Part shown: positions 42,517-51,726 of the stretch, in pieces
Position numbering within the stretch: the first letter of the stretch is position 1
How the letters are laid out: each line of letters opens with the position of its first letter
Assembly: GCA_022843385.1 (NCBI GenBank)
Contig: JALHNT010000008.1
Location: 62,001-126,000, forward strand
DNA: 64,000 bases
Source: Anaerolineae bacterium
GTDB taxonomy: Bacteria > Chloroflexota > Anaerolineae > Aggregatilineales > Phototrophicaceae
Direction: 5' to 3'
The notes under the pieces: model-generated
The model's database searches: none
Seen by the model: only the letters and a program-made list of their open reading frames with translations
Told to the model about the DNA's origin: nothing
Made by a program: the position numbers and the translations under genes

Positions 42517-43560
42517 TTATTCCTTCGATGCCGGCTTCAACCCCAGCGATTCCTCGACGGCGAAGACATAATCAATCAGATGGCGGCCATCCGACCACGA
42601 CCAACCGGACGGGTCAGCCACCGGCTTCGAGTCTTCCCACAGGTCTTCAAACACTTCGTAAATATCGCCCTCCAGGTTCAGGTCGCCATCCGGGGCGATG
42701 TGCAGGCTGGGCGCACCCGCCGGGTAGTTCCAGGGTGTGTTGACGATCAATACCTTGCCCGTGCCTTCGCGCTTGCACAGGAAGCACACTTGCAGCGGTG
42801 GGTAGACATCGACATTCCACAGCACCGGTGCCGAGACGAACGACAGGTTTTCCTGTAACAACTGGTACTCGTAAGTGAAACGGGTCTCATCCGAGAGATG
42901 CCAGGGTGGTTCCGGCAGTCCGGGCAGTTGGACATCCGGGTAAATGGCCGGGCTGATGGGCATGAAGTCGCGGCTGTGGCGATCCAGAAACCAGAAATCG
43001 ACCCGCATCACCGTGTCATCGCCCTGTGGCACGGTCAGGAAGTTATCATAACTGGGCAGTTCGCCGTCAGACGGATGCCCCAGTGTGACAATCGGTGCCA
43101 GCAGGAATTCCAGTTCGCTCTCCTGATCTTCCAGCATCCGCCGCGCCGTCATCAGGTCGCCCTGGCTGGGCTGGATCATGAAGCCGGGCTGCTTGTGCCA
43201 GTCACCGATATGCCGCAGCGGCAAATCCCACTTGGCGAGCAGCGGCTTGCCCTGGCTGTCGCGGCGCATTTCGCGGTAGACGCGCCAGTTTTCCACCATC
43301 CACCAGAAAATTTCCTGTTGCAGTTCATCGCCCTGCTGAAAGGTGGCCCACTCGCGCACCGTGTTGGCATCGGTCGGCGCGATCGTATCCAGCACATAGA
43401 TCGTCGTCGCATGGGCGCTGGCGGCCACCAGACCGACCATCGCCTCGCCCGTTTCATCAGCCAGAAACCGATCTGCCGCTGCTTTCATCTTGTCGATGAC
43501 ACGCTGGGCGATCACCAGATTGGGAAGTTGGGGTTTACTCATGCGCAGCCGACCTATCAT
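42517..43560 (-). CDS. JAB/JAMM (MPN)-like protein with altered metal motif
   Basis: 347 residues. The first about 140 residues look like a JAB metalloprotease: E39 in DETGEAMVGL, and H122-K-Q124-P...S132-Q-G-D135, which keeps the spacing of the JAMM motif H-x-H-x7-S-x2-D exactly but has Gln124 for the second His (codon CAG). JAB enzymes remove ubiquitin-like proteins from targets or trim their tails; with this change zinc binding may be weakened or lost. The C-terminal 190 residues form a second domain with VCFLCKREGTGKVLIVNTPW and NYPAGAPSLHI, not securely assigned. The start at 43560 has AAGGA and GAGG upstream; M7 is an alternative. Confidence 0.8.
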   Translation of the reverse strand: MIGRLRMSKPQLPNLVIAQRVIDKMKAAADRFLADETGEAMVGLVAASAHATTIYVLDTIAPTDANTVREWATFQQGDELQQEIFWWMVENWRVYREMRRDSQGKPLLAKWDLPLRHIGDWHKQPGFMIQPSQGDLMTARRMLEDQESELEFLLAPIVTLGHPSDGELPSYDNFLTVPQGDDTVMRVDFWFLDRHSRDFMPISPAIYPDVQLPGLPEPPWHLSDETRFTYEYQLLQENLSFVSAPVLWNVDVYPPLQVCFLCKREGTGKVLIVNTPWNYPAGAPSLHIAPDGDLNLEGDIYEVFEDLWEDSKPVADPSGWSWSDGRHLIDYVFAVEESLGLKPASKE

Positions 43561-43584
43561 CCTCGTTGCTTTCCTTGTTCGGCG

Positions 43585-44052
43585 TTATCTGCGGCGCGGT
43601 GGCAGCGGCGTATTGGGATCGACCCGTTCCTCGATGCCCGGCCAGTCGCCGGTGGAACGCCAGGTGTAGTACGCATAAATCCACTGCACCGCCCAGGCCG
43701 CCACCGTCACCGCGGTGGACTTGCTAGGGTTCCAGCCGTACTGCGTGCCATCCTTGGGGTTGAACAGACAGAGCTGTCCATCCTCGTATTGATGTTTCTC
43801 GCTGTAGATGCGCGGTTTCAGCACATAGGCCTCGGCTGGACGGTTGGGATATTCGTTGGGATAAACGATCTTCATCCGGTGAAACGGCGATTGCAGCGTC
43901 GCCAGATTGACCTCGACATCGCCTTCCCAGTACAGCAATCCGACCTGTGGCACAACCAGCTTGAATGTGTTGCCGAAAGTGGCGCGCATCGCCTCCACTT
44001 CCAGGCGCAAACGGGGCGAAACATTGTTTCTCGTCCCCCACCATACCGCCAT
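43585..44052 (-). CDS. E2-like (UBC-fold) conjugating protein
   Basis: 155 residues from ATG 44052, 10 bases after GAGGAG; the open frame extends to 44217 without a ribosome site. The UBC pattern is visible: MKIVYPNEYPNRPAEAYVL (the 'YP..YP..PP' turn, residues 60-78), HQYEDGQLCLF with Cys95, the only cysteine and so the presumed thioester residue, then YGWNPSKSTAVTVAAWAVQW and TWRSTGDWPG. This matches prokaryotic E2 families found next to E1 and JAB genes. It is the first gene of the operon, 24 bases before the JAB gene. Confidence 0.85.
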   Translation of the reverse strand: MAVWWGTRNNVSPRLRLEVEAMRATFGNTFKLVVPQVGLLYWEGDVEVNLATLQSPFHRMKIVYPNEYPNRPAEAYVLKPRIYSEKHQYEDGQLCLFNPKDGTQYGWNPSKSTAVTVAAWAVQWIYAYYTWRSTGDWPGIEERVDPNTPLPPRRR

Positions 44053-44366
44053 CGCCGGGTTTCTCCTCACATCGCTTGAAACGGTTACGTCAACATTGTA
44101 CCACCAGGGCGGCGATCGTGGGTGAACACCCCCAGTAATTAGGCGTCTGTATGCGACTCTATACGCGGCACGGCAGCCGAAGTTGCGGGTGTCGGCCTGC
44201 TTTATCATGCTTCTCAACGTGTATTCATCGGGATAGCAGACTTATCAGGTGACTGCATCCTTCCTCAAATCGATTGCTAAATGAGAGGCGACGAGATGAA
44301 GTTGTCGGATCGCCACTATGCCGAAGTCTGATGTGCCAATAGAGCGCGATATGGATCATGGCTGGA

Positions 44367-44396
44367 TTGCATGGCTTGAGCCGGTTCGGGTATAGT
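44367..44396 (+). promoter_or_regulatory. Promoter of the M20 hydrolase gene
   Basis: TTGCAT (44367-44372), 18-base spacer, TATAGT (44391-44396); the gene starts at 44433 with AGGGA upstream. Confidence 0.5.
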
Positions 44397-44432
44397 CTGG
44401 TCATTATGTTTCGTTCAAGACAGGGATTGACC

Positions 44433-45611
44433 ATGATCGATTTTCGCGCCGCTGCTGATGCGCGCCTGGAGCAGATGATCGCCGTCCGCCGCGATTTCCA
44501 CCAGCACCCTGAACTCTCGTTTCAGGAAGTGCGTACCGCTGGCATCGTCAGCGAAACCCTACGCGGGCTGGGACTGGAAGTGCAGACCGGCGTCGGCAAG
44601 ACCGGCGTCGTGGCGGTGCTGGAAGGCGACCATGACGGCCCAACCGTGCTGGTGCGCTGCGATATGGATGCGCTGCCCATTGATGAGGGCAATGCCGTCG
44701 CCTATCGCTCGACCAACTCCAACGTGATGCACGCCTGCGGTCATGATGGGCATACCAGCGTGGCGTTGGCAGTCGCGGCCATGCTGACTGAGCAGCGGCA
44801 TCGGATCGCCGGACGAGTCAAGTTCATGTTCCAGCCGGCGGAGGAAATCGGACAGGGAGCGCTGGCGATGCTCGATGCCGGACTGCTCAGCGACCCGGCA
44901 CCCGATGTGACGCTCGGCCTGCATCTGTGGAACGAGCTGCCAGTGGGCGAAGTCGCCATCACGCCGGGGCCGATCATGGCGAGTTGTGAACGGTTCGATG
45001 TGACGCTCACCGGCAAGGGCGGACATGGCGCGCTGCCCCACCAGACCATCGACCCGGTGATGACGCTCGGTTATGTGCTGACGAGCATCCAGTCCATCGT
45101 CAGCCGCAATGTTCCGCCGGAGGATGTGGCGGTGATTTCCGCGACGCAGGTTCATGCCGGTCATGCCTTCAACGTCATCCCGCAGGAAGCTCACCTGACC
45201 GGGACGATGCGCACCTTCCGCAAGGAAATCCGCGATATGGTGACCGAACGGTTCAAGACGGTAGTGCGGAGCGTGGCCCAGTCCACTGGCTGTGAGGCCG
45301 AGGTGACGGTGCAGAATCTCTCACTGCCGGTCGTCAACAATGCCGAGGTATCGGGTCGCGTCAAGGCAGCTTTTCAACAGACCGCCGCTGACCTCCGCTA
45401 TACCGAAACCTTCCGCACCATGGCCGCCGAGGATTTCGCCTATGTGCTGGATCGGGTGCCGGGGATGTACTTCCTGGTGGGCTCGGCCAATGCTGAACGC
45501 GGCCTGACCTACCCCCATCATCATCCGCGTTTTGATTTCGATGAGCAGGCGATGGCGATTGGGGCGCGCCTGCTGGCGACGGCTGTCGCGGCTTATGTGC
45601 TGCCGGGGTGA
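44433..45611 (+). CDS. M20 family amidohydrolase/peptidase
   Basis: 392 residues from ATG 44433. The M20D (IAA-amino-acid hydrolase, carboxypeptidase) motifs are in order: RRDFHQHPELSFQE, VRCDMDALPIDE, MHACGHDGHTSVA (metal ligands and the conserved Cys), FQPAEEIGQGA (catalytic Glu) and the late PHHHPRFDFDE. The dimerisation domain starts near ASCERFDVTLTGKGGHGALP. It removes acyl groups from N-acyl amino acids or similar amides in the cytoplasm; the substrate is not clear. It is divergent from the E2-JAB-E1 operon. Confidence 0.9.
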   Translation: MIDFRAAADARLEQMIAVRRDFHQHPELSFQEVRTAGIVSETLRGLGLEVQTGVGKTGVVAVLEGDHDGPTVLVRCDMDALPIDEGNAVAYRSTNSNVMHACGHDGHTSVALAVAAMLTEQRHRIAGRVKFMFQPAEEIGQGALAMLDAGLLSDPAPDVTLGLHLWNELPVGEVAITPGPIMASCERFDVTLTGKGGHGALPHQTIDPVMTLGYVLTSIQSIVSRNVPPEDVAVISATQVHAGHAFNVIPQEAHLTGTMRTFRKEIRDMVTERFKTVVRSVAQSTGCEAEVTVQNLSLPVVNNAEVSGRVKAAFQQTAADLRYTETFRTMAAEDFAYVLDRVPGMYFLVGSANAERGLTYPHHHPRFDFDEQAMAIGARLLATAVAAYVLPG

Positions 45612-45626
45612 GGGGAACGTTAAACG

Positions 45627-46871
45627 ATGACTGAACCGATTCGTGTACTGCACTTCGCTGATATTCACGTCGGCATGGAGAATTACGGCAAGACCGACCC
45701 GCGCACGGGCCTGAGCAGCCGGGTGGTGGACTTTCTTCGCCGGCTGGATGAGATGATCGAGTATGCCCGCGCCCACGAGGTCGATCTGGTGATCTTCGCC
45801 GGTGATGCCTTCAAGACGCGCGCCCCCAACCCCACCTATCAGCGTGAATTCGCGCATCGCATCCGCGACCTGGCCGATCTGGCACCGGTGGTGATGCTGG
45901 TCGGGAATCATGACCTGCCGCCGACGCTGTTGAAAGCCTCCAGCATCGAGATTTATGAGACGCTGCGGGTGCCGAATGTGCGGGTGGCCTCGGAATATGA
46001 AGTGTTCCCGGTGGAGACACGGCGCGGGACGGTGGTGGTAGGCGCCGCGCCCTATCCCATCCGCTCGCGCCTGCTGGAAGACGAGAAAACCGCCGGTCAG
46101 ACGATCGCCCAGACCGATGCCCTGCTTCAGGATAAGTTGACCGAAATTCTGGACGATCTGGCGGATCAGGCCGATGCCTATGACGCACCACGCCTGTTGA
46201 CGGCGCACTTCACCGTCAGCGGAGCCGTGGTCGGCAGCGAACGGCATATCATGCTGGGGCGCGATGTCGCTGTGCCGCTCTCAGCCGTATCCGACCCGCG
46301 CTGGGATTATGTGGCGCTGGGGCATGTCCACAAGCATCAGAACCTGACGGATAAGCAGCGCGGTCTGCCGCCGGTGGTCTACAGCGGCAGCATGGAACGG
46401 ATCGACTTCGGTGAGGAGGGCGACCCCAAAGGCTTCTGCTGGGTGGAACTGGCGCGGCATGAAACCCGCTGGGACTTCATTCCGCTGGCGGCGCGCCCCT
46501 TCGTCACGCTGCGGAGCGACCTGCGCGAGGCCGACAACCCAACCGATGCGCTGCTCCAGCTCATCAAGCGCTTCGATCTGCGCGAAGCGGTGGTGCGGCT
46601 GGAAATCGACCTGACGACGGAGAGCGAAGCGCGGCTGAACGAGAACACGGTGCGCGAGGCGCTCAAGCTGGCCGGGACGTATCAGACAGCGGCCATCCGC
46701 AAACAGATTGACCAACCGGCGCGGGCGCGGCTGGGCAGCAGCCCGGAAGGCTTAACCCATCTGGAACTGCTGGAGCGCTACCTGTTAAGCAAAGGACTGG
46801 AGTCGCCGCGCCGCGCCGAACTGCTGGAAGCAGCAGCCCCGCTGATGGATGGTCGCCACGACGGCGCGTGA
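45627..46871 (+). CDS. SbcD/Mre11-like DNA repair exonuclease
   Basis: 414 residues. The metallophosphoesterase motifs of Mre11/SbcD are complete: LHFADIHVGMENYG, LVIFAGDAFKTRAP, VMLVGNHDLPP, TAHFTVSGA and VALGHVHKHQNL. A cap domain follows. The family works with the ATPase SbcC/Rad50 to process DNA ends. No sbcC gene follows; the window downstream is repeat-rich DNA. It begins 15 bases after the M20 gene. Confidence 0.85.
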   Translation: MTEPIRVLHFADIHVGMENYGKTDPRTGLSSRVVDFLRRLDEMIEYARAHEVDLVIFAGDAFKTRAPNPTYQREFAHRIRDLADLAPVVMLVGNHDLPPTLLKASSIEIYETLRVPNVRVASEYEVFPVETRRGTVVVGAAPYPIRSRLLEDEKTAGQTIAQTDALLQDKLTEILDDLADQADAYDAPRLLTAHFTVSGAVVGSERHIMLGRDVAVPLSAVSDPRWDYVALGHVHKHQNLTDKQRGLPPVVYSGSMERIDFGEEGDPKGFCWVELARHETRWDFIPLAARPFVTLRSDLREADNPTDALLQLIKRFDLREAVVRLEIDLTTESEARLNENTVREALKLAGTYQTAAIRKQIDQPARARLGSSPEGLTHLELLERYLLSKGLESPRRAELLEAAAPLMDGRHDGA

Positions 46872-47560
46872 GCCAGTCAACAGTCATCAGTCCATAGTCG
46901 TCAGAAAGATCAACACGGAGCACACAGAGGACACAGAGCGAAAACCGAGTCTTTCACTTTGAACTTCGCATTCAGCACTTTCAACTTTCGGCTGTTGATT
47001 CACTCGATTCGTCAGATTCGTCAGATTCGCATCAGTCCTTTTTTCGATTCGTGAATCATAGATACGATTTTTCCCTCAAACGTTGCAACTGTTGCAACTG
47101 TTGCAAGTCCATTTTTGTGCAACTCCGGTTTTGTGTCGTCGTCGTCGTCGGACAGACAGAACGACAAAGACAGAAAGACCAACACAGAGAACACAGAGGA
47201 CACAGAGCGAAAGCAGAGGTCTTTCACTTTGAACTTCGCATTCAGCACTTTCAACTCGTTGATCCGCTGGGGGCTGAAGCCGCCCAGCTACCGGGAAATC
47301 GGTAAGCGCACTAAAGGCGCTGGAAGAGAAGTGTGTGAAACCAGCCCCTTCAGTGGGCTTACCGAACCGGGATAGCTGTGGGTTTTAACCCGCAGCGTCC
47401 GTGACCCGCAAAAGTCGTCAAAGTCGTCAAAGTCAAACGTGCATTTTGTGACTTTTGGCGTTCGGGCAGTAACGAGCGATGAGTGACGAGTAACGAGTAA
47501 TGAGTGACGAGTCTTTCCTCTGATGACTATCGACTATCGGACGACTTCTTGCCCTCAGCA
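46872..47560. repeat. Composite intergenic region of short tandem phrases
   Basis: No gene is supported from 46872 to 47815. Phrases present are AGTCAACAGTCATCAGTCCA (near 46876), ACACAGAGGACACAGAG (46921-46937 and again near 47190-47206), TTTGAACTTCGCATTCAGCA (twice, about 46959 and 47227), GATTCGTCAGATTCGTCAGA (about 47006-47025), GTTGCAACT repeated three times (about 47082-47104), GTCGTCAAAGTCGTCAAAGT (about 47414) and GAGTGACGAGTAACGAGTAA (near 47480). Read backwards the order of blocks matches 15600-16110. Open frames here are low-complexity. Confidence 0.8.
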
Positions 47561-47570
47561 TACGCCCGAT

Positions 47571-47714
47571 CCCGCCGTTACGGGTGAACTTTTGGTAAAC
47601 TTTTTGGTACGACTTAGCGCGAGTCGGGGTTAACCATTCTGCGGGATGGTGAGGGTTAAGGTTGTCGGCGCAGGGTTAGAGAACGGTTGGGAAAAATCGG
47701 GGTTGAGAGAGCGC
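47571..47714. repeat. Right arm of the long inverted repeat (WD40 upstream element)
   Basis: Aligns, inverted, with 15347-15490 over about 140 bases at roughly 80% identity by eye. It lies about 100 bases upstream of the WD40 gene at 47816. The DNA between also carries faint matches such as a TACTGT-(CG)TAGATG block and TGTTGAGT in both copies. Confidence 0.8.
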
Positions 47715-47815
47715 GATTGGTGATGCGGTTTTGCCGCGCCGGCGGGGTTTGCGGCAGCAGGGCCGGCAGGGCGGTATACTGTCGTAGATGACGTTTAGTT
47801 CTGTTGAGTTATCCA

Positions 47816-48877
47816 ATGCGCAACATGTTTGTTTTATCAGTCATTATTGTGATGACGTTGATCGGCGGCTTTGCAGTAATTGGAGCCCAGGACGTGGATT
47901 TATCGCAGTTCATTCAGAAATATCGACCCAATGCGCTCGTCTGGAGTCCAAATGGGGAACGACTTGTCCTATCGTCGGTTGCGGTTGATGCAGAAGGTTA
48001 CTTTAGAAACTCCAAAGTGGAAGTCTTTAATGGGATAACCGGCCAAATCATTGCGACCATTCAGCAGGATACGGTTGTTGTCATCAGCGTTGTATGGAAT
48101 CCAAACAATCAGGAATTCTTCACGTCAGATGCACAGGGAAAAATCAAGCGTTGGACGAATGATGGTCAATTGCTCAATGAGTATTCTGTTTCACCGTTGG
48201 CAATTCTTCGGCTGTCCTGGAACGCACAAAGCAATCAATTAGCAGCCGGGGGATATGATAATGTTCTGCGGGTCTTTGATGCCAACATACAACTGGTCAA
48301 CTCGCTCGATCTGGGAACATCAGAGTATCCGGGTTTCACAACAGTTACTGACTGGCTCGCCTATAGCCCGAATGGCTTGTATCTGGCAACCAGTGGCGCA
48401 GATGGTTACATCCGCATTCGAGATGTGGATAATCTGGCGCTCCACACCTCATTACCCATTCAATATGAAAAAGCAGTAGGTGGCGAGTGGAGATCTGACG
48501 GTTTAGCTCTTGCGACCCTGTCAAATGGGAATGATGCTCAAATCTGGAATGTGAGCAACCCGCAGAATCCGCAACTGCTGCTCACTTTACAAGGTCATAC
48601 GGCTCGTGTGATTGACATCACCTGGAGTCCACAAGGTGATCGCGTAGCTACAGCCAGTCAGGACGGAACCATTCGCATCTGGAATGCCAGCAATGGACAG
48701 ACAATCGAGGTGATTGAGTTCGAAGCTGTACGAGAAGTGTGGCGGGTAGACTGGTCATCAACAGGCCAAATCGCTTACGCTGGCATGGTGACAGTTGATC
48801 CTTTTTATCCCCCGCCAACGCCTCCCCTGCTGCTGAAAATATCCCCTGCGCCTGCACCGCCGGAGAGCGCAGGTTGA
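47816..48877 (+). CDS. Exported WD40-repeat beta-propeller protein
   Basis: 353 residues from ATG 47816. A signal peptide (MFVLSVIIVMTLIGGFAVIG) precedes about seven WD40 blades, with blade ends such as KIKRWTNDG, VLRVFDAN, YIRIRDVD, DAQIWNVS and TIRIWNAS. A Pro-rich tail ends the protein (PPTPPLLLKISPAPAPPE). It has the same length, signal and base composition as the gene at 14195-15256, and both share the repeated upstream element, so they are likely paralogues or were moved with it. Confidence 0.82.
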   Translation: MRNMFVLSVIIVMTLIGGFAVIGAQDVDLSQFIQKYRPNALVWSPNGERLVLSSVAVDAEGYFRNSKVEVFNGITGQIIATIQQDTVVVISVVWNPNNQEFFTSDAQGKIKRWTNDGQLLNEYSVSPLAILRLSWNAQSNQLAAGGYDNVLRVFDANIQLVNSLDLGTSEYPGFTTVTDWLAYSPNGLYLATSGADGYIRIRDVDNLALHTSLPIQYEKAVGGEWRSDGLALATLSNGNDAQIWNVSNPQNPQLLLTLQGHTARVIDITWSPQGDRVATASQDGTIRIWNASNGQTIEVIEFEAVREVWRVDWSSTGQIAYAGMVTVDPFYPPPTPPLLLKISPAPAPPESAG

Positions 48878-48939
48878 GTGTGGGTGGGGTCAGTGCGCCG
48901 CACCTGAAGCGGATCTCCTCTGACAGCAGATCAGGTAGC

Positions 48940-51480
48940 TTAGCCCTGTGGCAGCCAAATGCGAAATACGGTTTGCTCATCAGGCACGCTCTCGAAGCTG
49001 AGGTGTCCCCCGTGTGCTTCAATGCCAGCGCGGGCAATCGTTAACCCCAGCCCTAACCCGCTCAGTTCACCGATGTTGCTGCCGCGAAAAAAGGGGTCAA
49101 AGATACGGGATTGTTCAGGCATTAGGATGCCGATGCCACTGTTGCAGACCTGGATTTCGACGCCATCTGGGCAGGATTGTGCCGAAACGGTCACGCTCTC
49201 ATCCGGGGGCGAAAAACGGGCTGCATTGCGCATGATGTGCAGCAGCGCGGCCCGGATGACATCTTTGTCGGCGCTCAGCGTGTTGTCAGACGTGAGATTC
49301 AGCGCATATTTGCCCGGCAGTTCAAAGCGCGCTTCCAGTTCCTGCTGGATCGACTCGATCAGGCTGGGGAGATGCACCGAATTGCGATAGAGCTTCTCCG
49401 GGGTGAAGCTGCCGTTGATAATGATGCTGATGTCATCGAGCATATCGCTGATGCGGCGAATGCTGTCGCGGATGGTGCGGGCTTTGGCTGATCTTTTCTC
49501 CGGCGACAGGCGATCACCGTACTGGGTCAGAATTTCGGTGGAGGTCTGGATGACTGTTAAAGGGGTGCGGAATTCGTGACCGATGCGCTCCATCATGCGC
49601 GACTTCAGCCCGCTTAATTCCTGTTCCTTTTCCAGCGCTGTTTCCAGTTTTTCCTTTTCGACCAGCAATTCCTGCACACGCTTGCGCTCGGTGATATCGA
49701 CAATTGTCACCATATAGCCACTGATCTCATCATCGTCTTTCAGGGCGCGATAGCTCGCCATCACCCAGGCCACCCGTCCATCAGGAAAGAGATAGCGATA
49801 CTCCAGGTTGTTGATGGGCAGCCCGGTCTCAGTGAAGGTGCGCTGCGCCGCCTCAACCAGCGGTTGATCTTCCGGGTGGAACGGGCGCGGATAGGTTGGA
49901 TCCATCAATTGTGGCCGCGACAAGCCGGTGATTTCGCTGAAGCGGGCGTTACAATAAATCGGATGCCTTTGAGCGTCGGTCTCCATGATGCCAACCGAGG
50001 TTCCATCCATCAGTGCCAGTAAACGAATCTCGCTGGCGCGCACCACAGTCTCCAGATGTTTGCGCTCGGTGATGTCGGTGAAGGTCGTCACAACCCCATA
50101 GGGACTTGTTTCATGGTCACGCTGAAGCGGCTGCGAGTTGATGAGAATCCAGGTCAGTGTGTCGTCGGGTTTGAAGACCCCCATCACCACATTTGCTTGA
50201 GGCTGACCGGTACGGAGCGTGACCATCGCTGGATGAGTCTCGCCGGGAAACGGCGAACCCTCTTCATGAACCGACTGCCAGCGCGGGTCAACCGAGGTGC
50301 GCCCCTGCATCTGGTCGGCGGTCAACCCCAGGATGCGCTCGGCAGCCGGATTGCTCAGGGTGATGACGCCGCTGGCATCCTGCATCACCACACCTTCGCC
50401 CATCGCTTCGATCAGGGCGCGGTAACGGGCTTCGCTATCCCGCAGCGCCGCTTCGGCCCGACGGATAGCGGTTGTGTCATGGGTCAGCACCATACCGCCG
50501 ATAATCGTTCCGGCCTCATCGCGCAGTGGCGAGGCATAGGACTGGTAGGCAAAGTCCGCCGTCTCACGGTCAAATTCCGCCGTCTCACCGGCCAGTGTGC
50601 GCTGATAGACCGGCACGATGAAATTCAAGCGCTCGCCAGTCAATACCTCTTGGACAGTCTTGCCAACGATGTCCTGATAGGCTGTACCAAAGCGGCTCAG
50701 AAACGGGCCTTCGGCCAGGGTATAACGCATCTCCCGATCAAACATCACCACGCTGGTGTGAGGCATATGGCGAGCGAACAGGCGGTATAATTTCTCGCTC
50801 TGTCGCAGCGCCGCCGCAATCGCCTGGTTACGCGCAATTTCCTGTTCCAAACGTTCTTCATTCGACTGGATGCGCTGTTGCAGCGGACGGAACACCCATT
50901 GAATTTCTGCCGCCAGCGTCAGCAGAACCCCGATCAACAGGATCAATTCAACGCGCTGGGTGGCGAAGGCGCTGGCCTCGCTGGCCCGATGATACTCATC
51001 GGCCAGGGCACTGATTCCCTCCAGCAGCGTCGGATGCAGCTCCAGCATCATCTGATAGTTTGGGTCTGTCCCGCTGGGGTTGACGGTGCGGGAAAAATCG
51101 CCAGCAGCCTGAAGAAACTGACTGACCTGCTGCGACAGGACGTAGGGTTGCTCAAAGTAGATGGCGCGGATGGCCTGGGTCTGACTCTTTTGCAGGAGTT
51201 GGTCGTGTTCGGCCTGCATCACGCGGATGGTCTGCGATAAATCAGCGCGCAACATATCCTGTTCATCGCCGGTTGCCAGCGCCAACTGGCTCGCCAGCAA
51301 GGCAATCGTCTGCATATGCATGCGCTGGTTCGAGCTTAGTCGGGCATCATCATCAGCCAGGATCTGCTGCTCAGTATAATGAGAGAGAAGGCCGTAGCTG
51401 AAAAGGACAGCGGCCACGATGGAAGCAACAGCGAGCAGATAGGATCGTTGCAGAGACAAAGATGAATTGGCACGAATCAT
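48940..51480 (-). CDS. Membrane sensor histidine kinase with three PAS domains
   Basis: 846 residues from ATG 51480 (GAGG 8 bases upstream). Two membrane helices (residues about 14-33 and 178-198) bracket a helical extracellular sensor. Three PAS domains follow (about 230-345, 350-480, 485-600), then a HisKA domain with the phosphorylated His635 in IGHEFRTPLT and a C-terminal ATPase domain (CNSGIGILMPEQSRIFDPFF, SGLGLGLTIARAGIEAHGG). It is an orthodox kinase with no receiver domain, and no response regulator gene is adjacent. Signal unknown. Confidence 0.9.
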   Translation of the reverse strand: MIRANSSLSLQRSYLLAVASIVAAVLFSYGLLSHYTEQQILADDDARLSSNQRMHMQTIALLASQLALATGDEQDMLRADLSQTIRVMQAEHDQLLQKSQTQAIRAIYFEQPYVLSQQVSQFLQAAGDFSRTVNPSGTDPNYQMMLELHPTLLEGISALADEYHRASEASAFATQRVELILLIGVLLTLAAEIQWVFRPLQQRIQSNEERLEQEIARNQAIAAALRQSEKLYRLFARHMPHTSVVMFDREMRYTLAEGPFLSRFGTAYQDIVGKTVQEVLTGERLNFIVPVYQRTLAGETAEFDRETADFAYQSYASPLRDEAGTIIGGMVLTHDTTAIRRAEAALRDSEARYRALIEAMGEGVVMQDASGVITLSNPAAERILGLTADQMQGRTSVDPRWQSVHEEGSPFPGETHPAMVTLRTGQPQANVVMGVFKPDDTLTWILINSQPLQRDHETSPYGVVTTFTDITERKHLETVVRASEIRLLALMDGTSVGIMETDAQRHPIYCNARFSEITGLSRPQLMDPTYPRPFHPEDQPLVEAAQRTFTETGLPINNLEYRYLFPDGRVAWVMASYRALKDDDEISGYMVTIVDITERKRVQELLVEKEKLETALEKEQELSGLKSRMMERIGHEFRTPLTVIQTSTEILTQYGDRLSPEKRSAKARTIRDSIRRISDMLDDISIIINGSFTPEKLYRNSVHLPSLIESIQQELEARFELPGKYALNLTSDNTLSADKDVIRAALLHIMRNAARFSPPDESVTVSAQSCPDGVEIQVCNSGIGILMPEQSRIFDPFFRGSNIGELSGLGLGLTIARAGIEAHGGHLSFESVPDEQTVFRIWLPQG

Positions 51481-51726
51481 GTCCCATACCTCGTGGTAAT
51501 AAGTATTCAATTATCGGGAATGGGGGTTGTGCCAAAAGGGAAAAGAAATTCGAGGACTCTTATCGGTGACATATCCTCGTGCACCTGTTCGCCTGTATGG
51601 AATGATGATGCCCGATAATGTCTGTCAGCCACACGGTCTGGCTGAACCTCTCCTCTTAAGCTCCAGTGTAATCGTTTTCAGCATTTTTGTGCATTGAGAT
51701 TAGGCGATATTACAACACTTGTAAGG

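Noticed and set aside
44053..44217. Upstream extension of the E2-like frame
   Set aside because: No ribosome site; ATG 44052 has GAGGAG at proper distance and begins the UBC-like part.
46911..47375. Overlapping frames on both strands in the second repeat region
   Set aside because: Low-complexity translations of the same phrases; no start signals and no family likeness.
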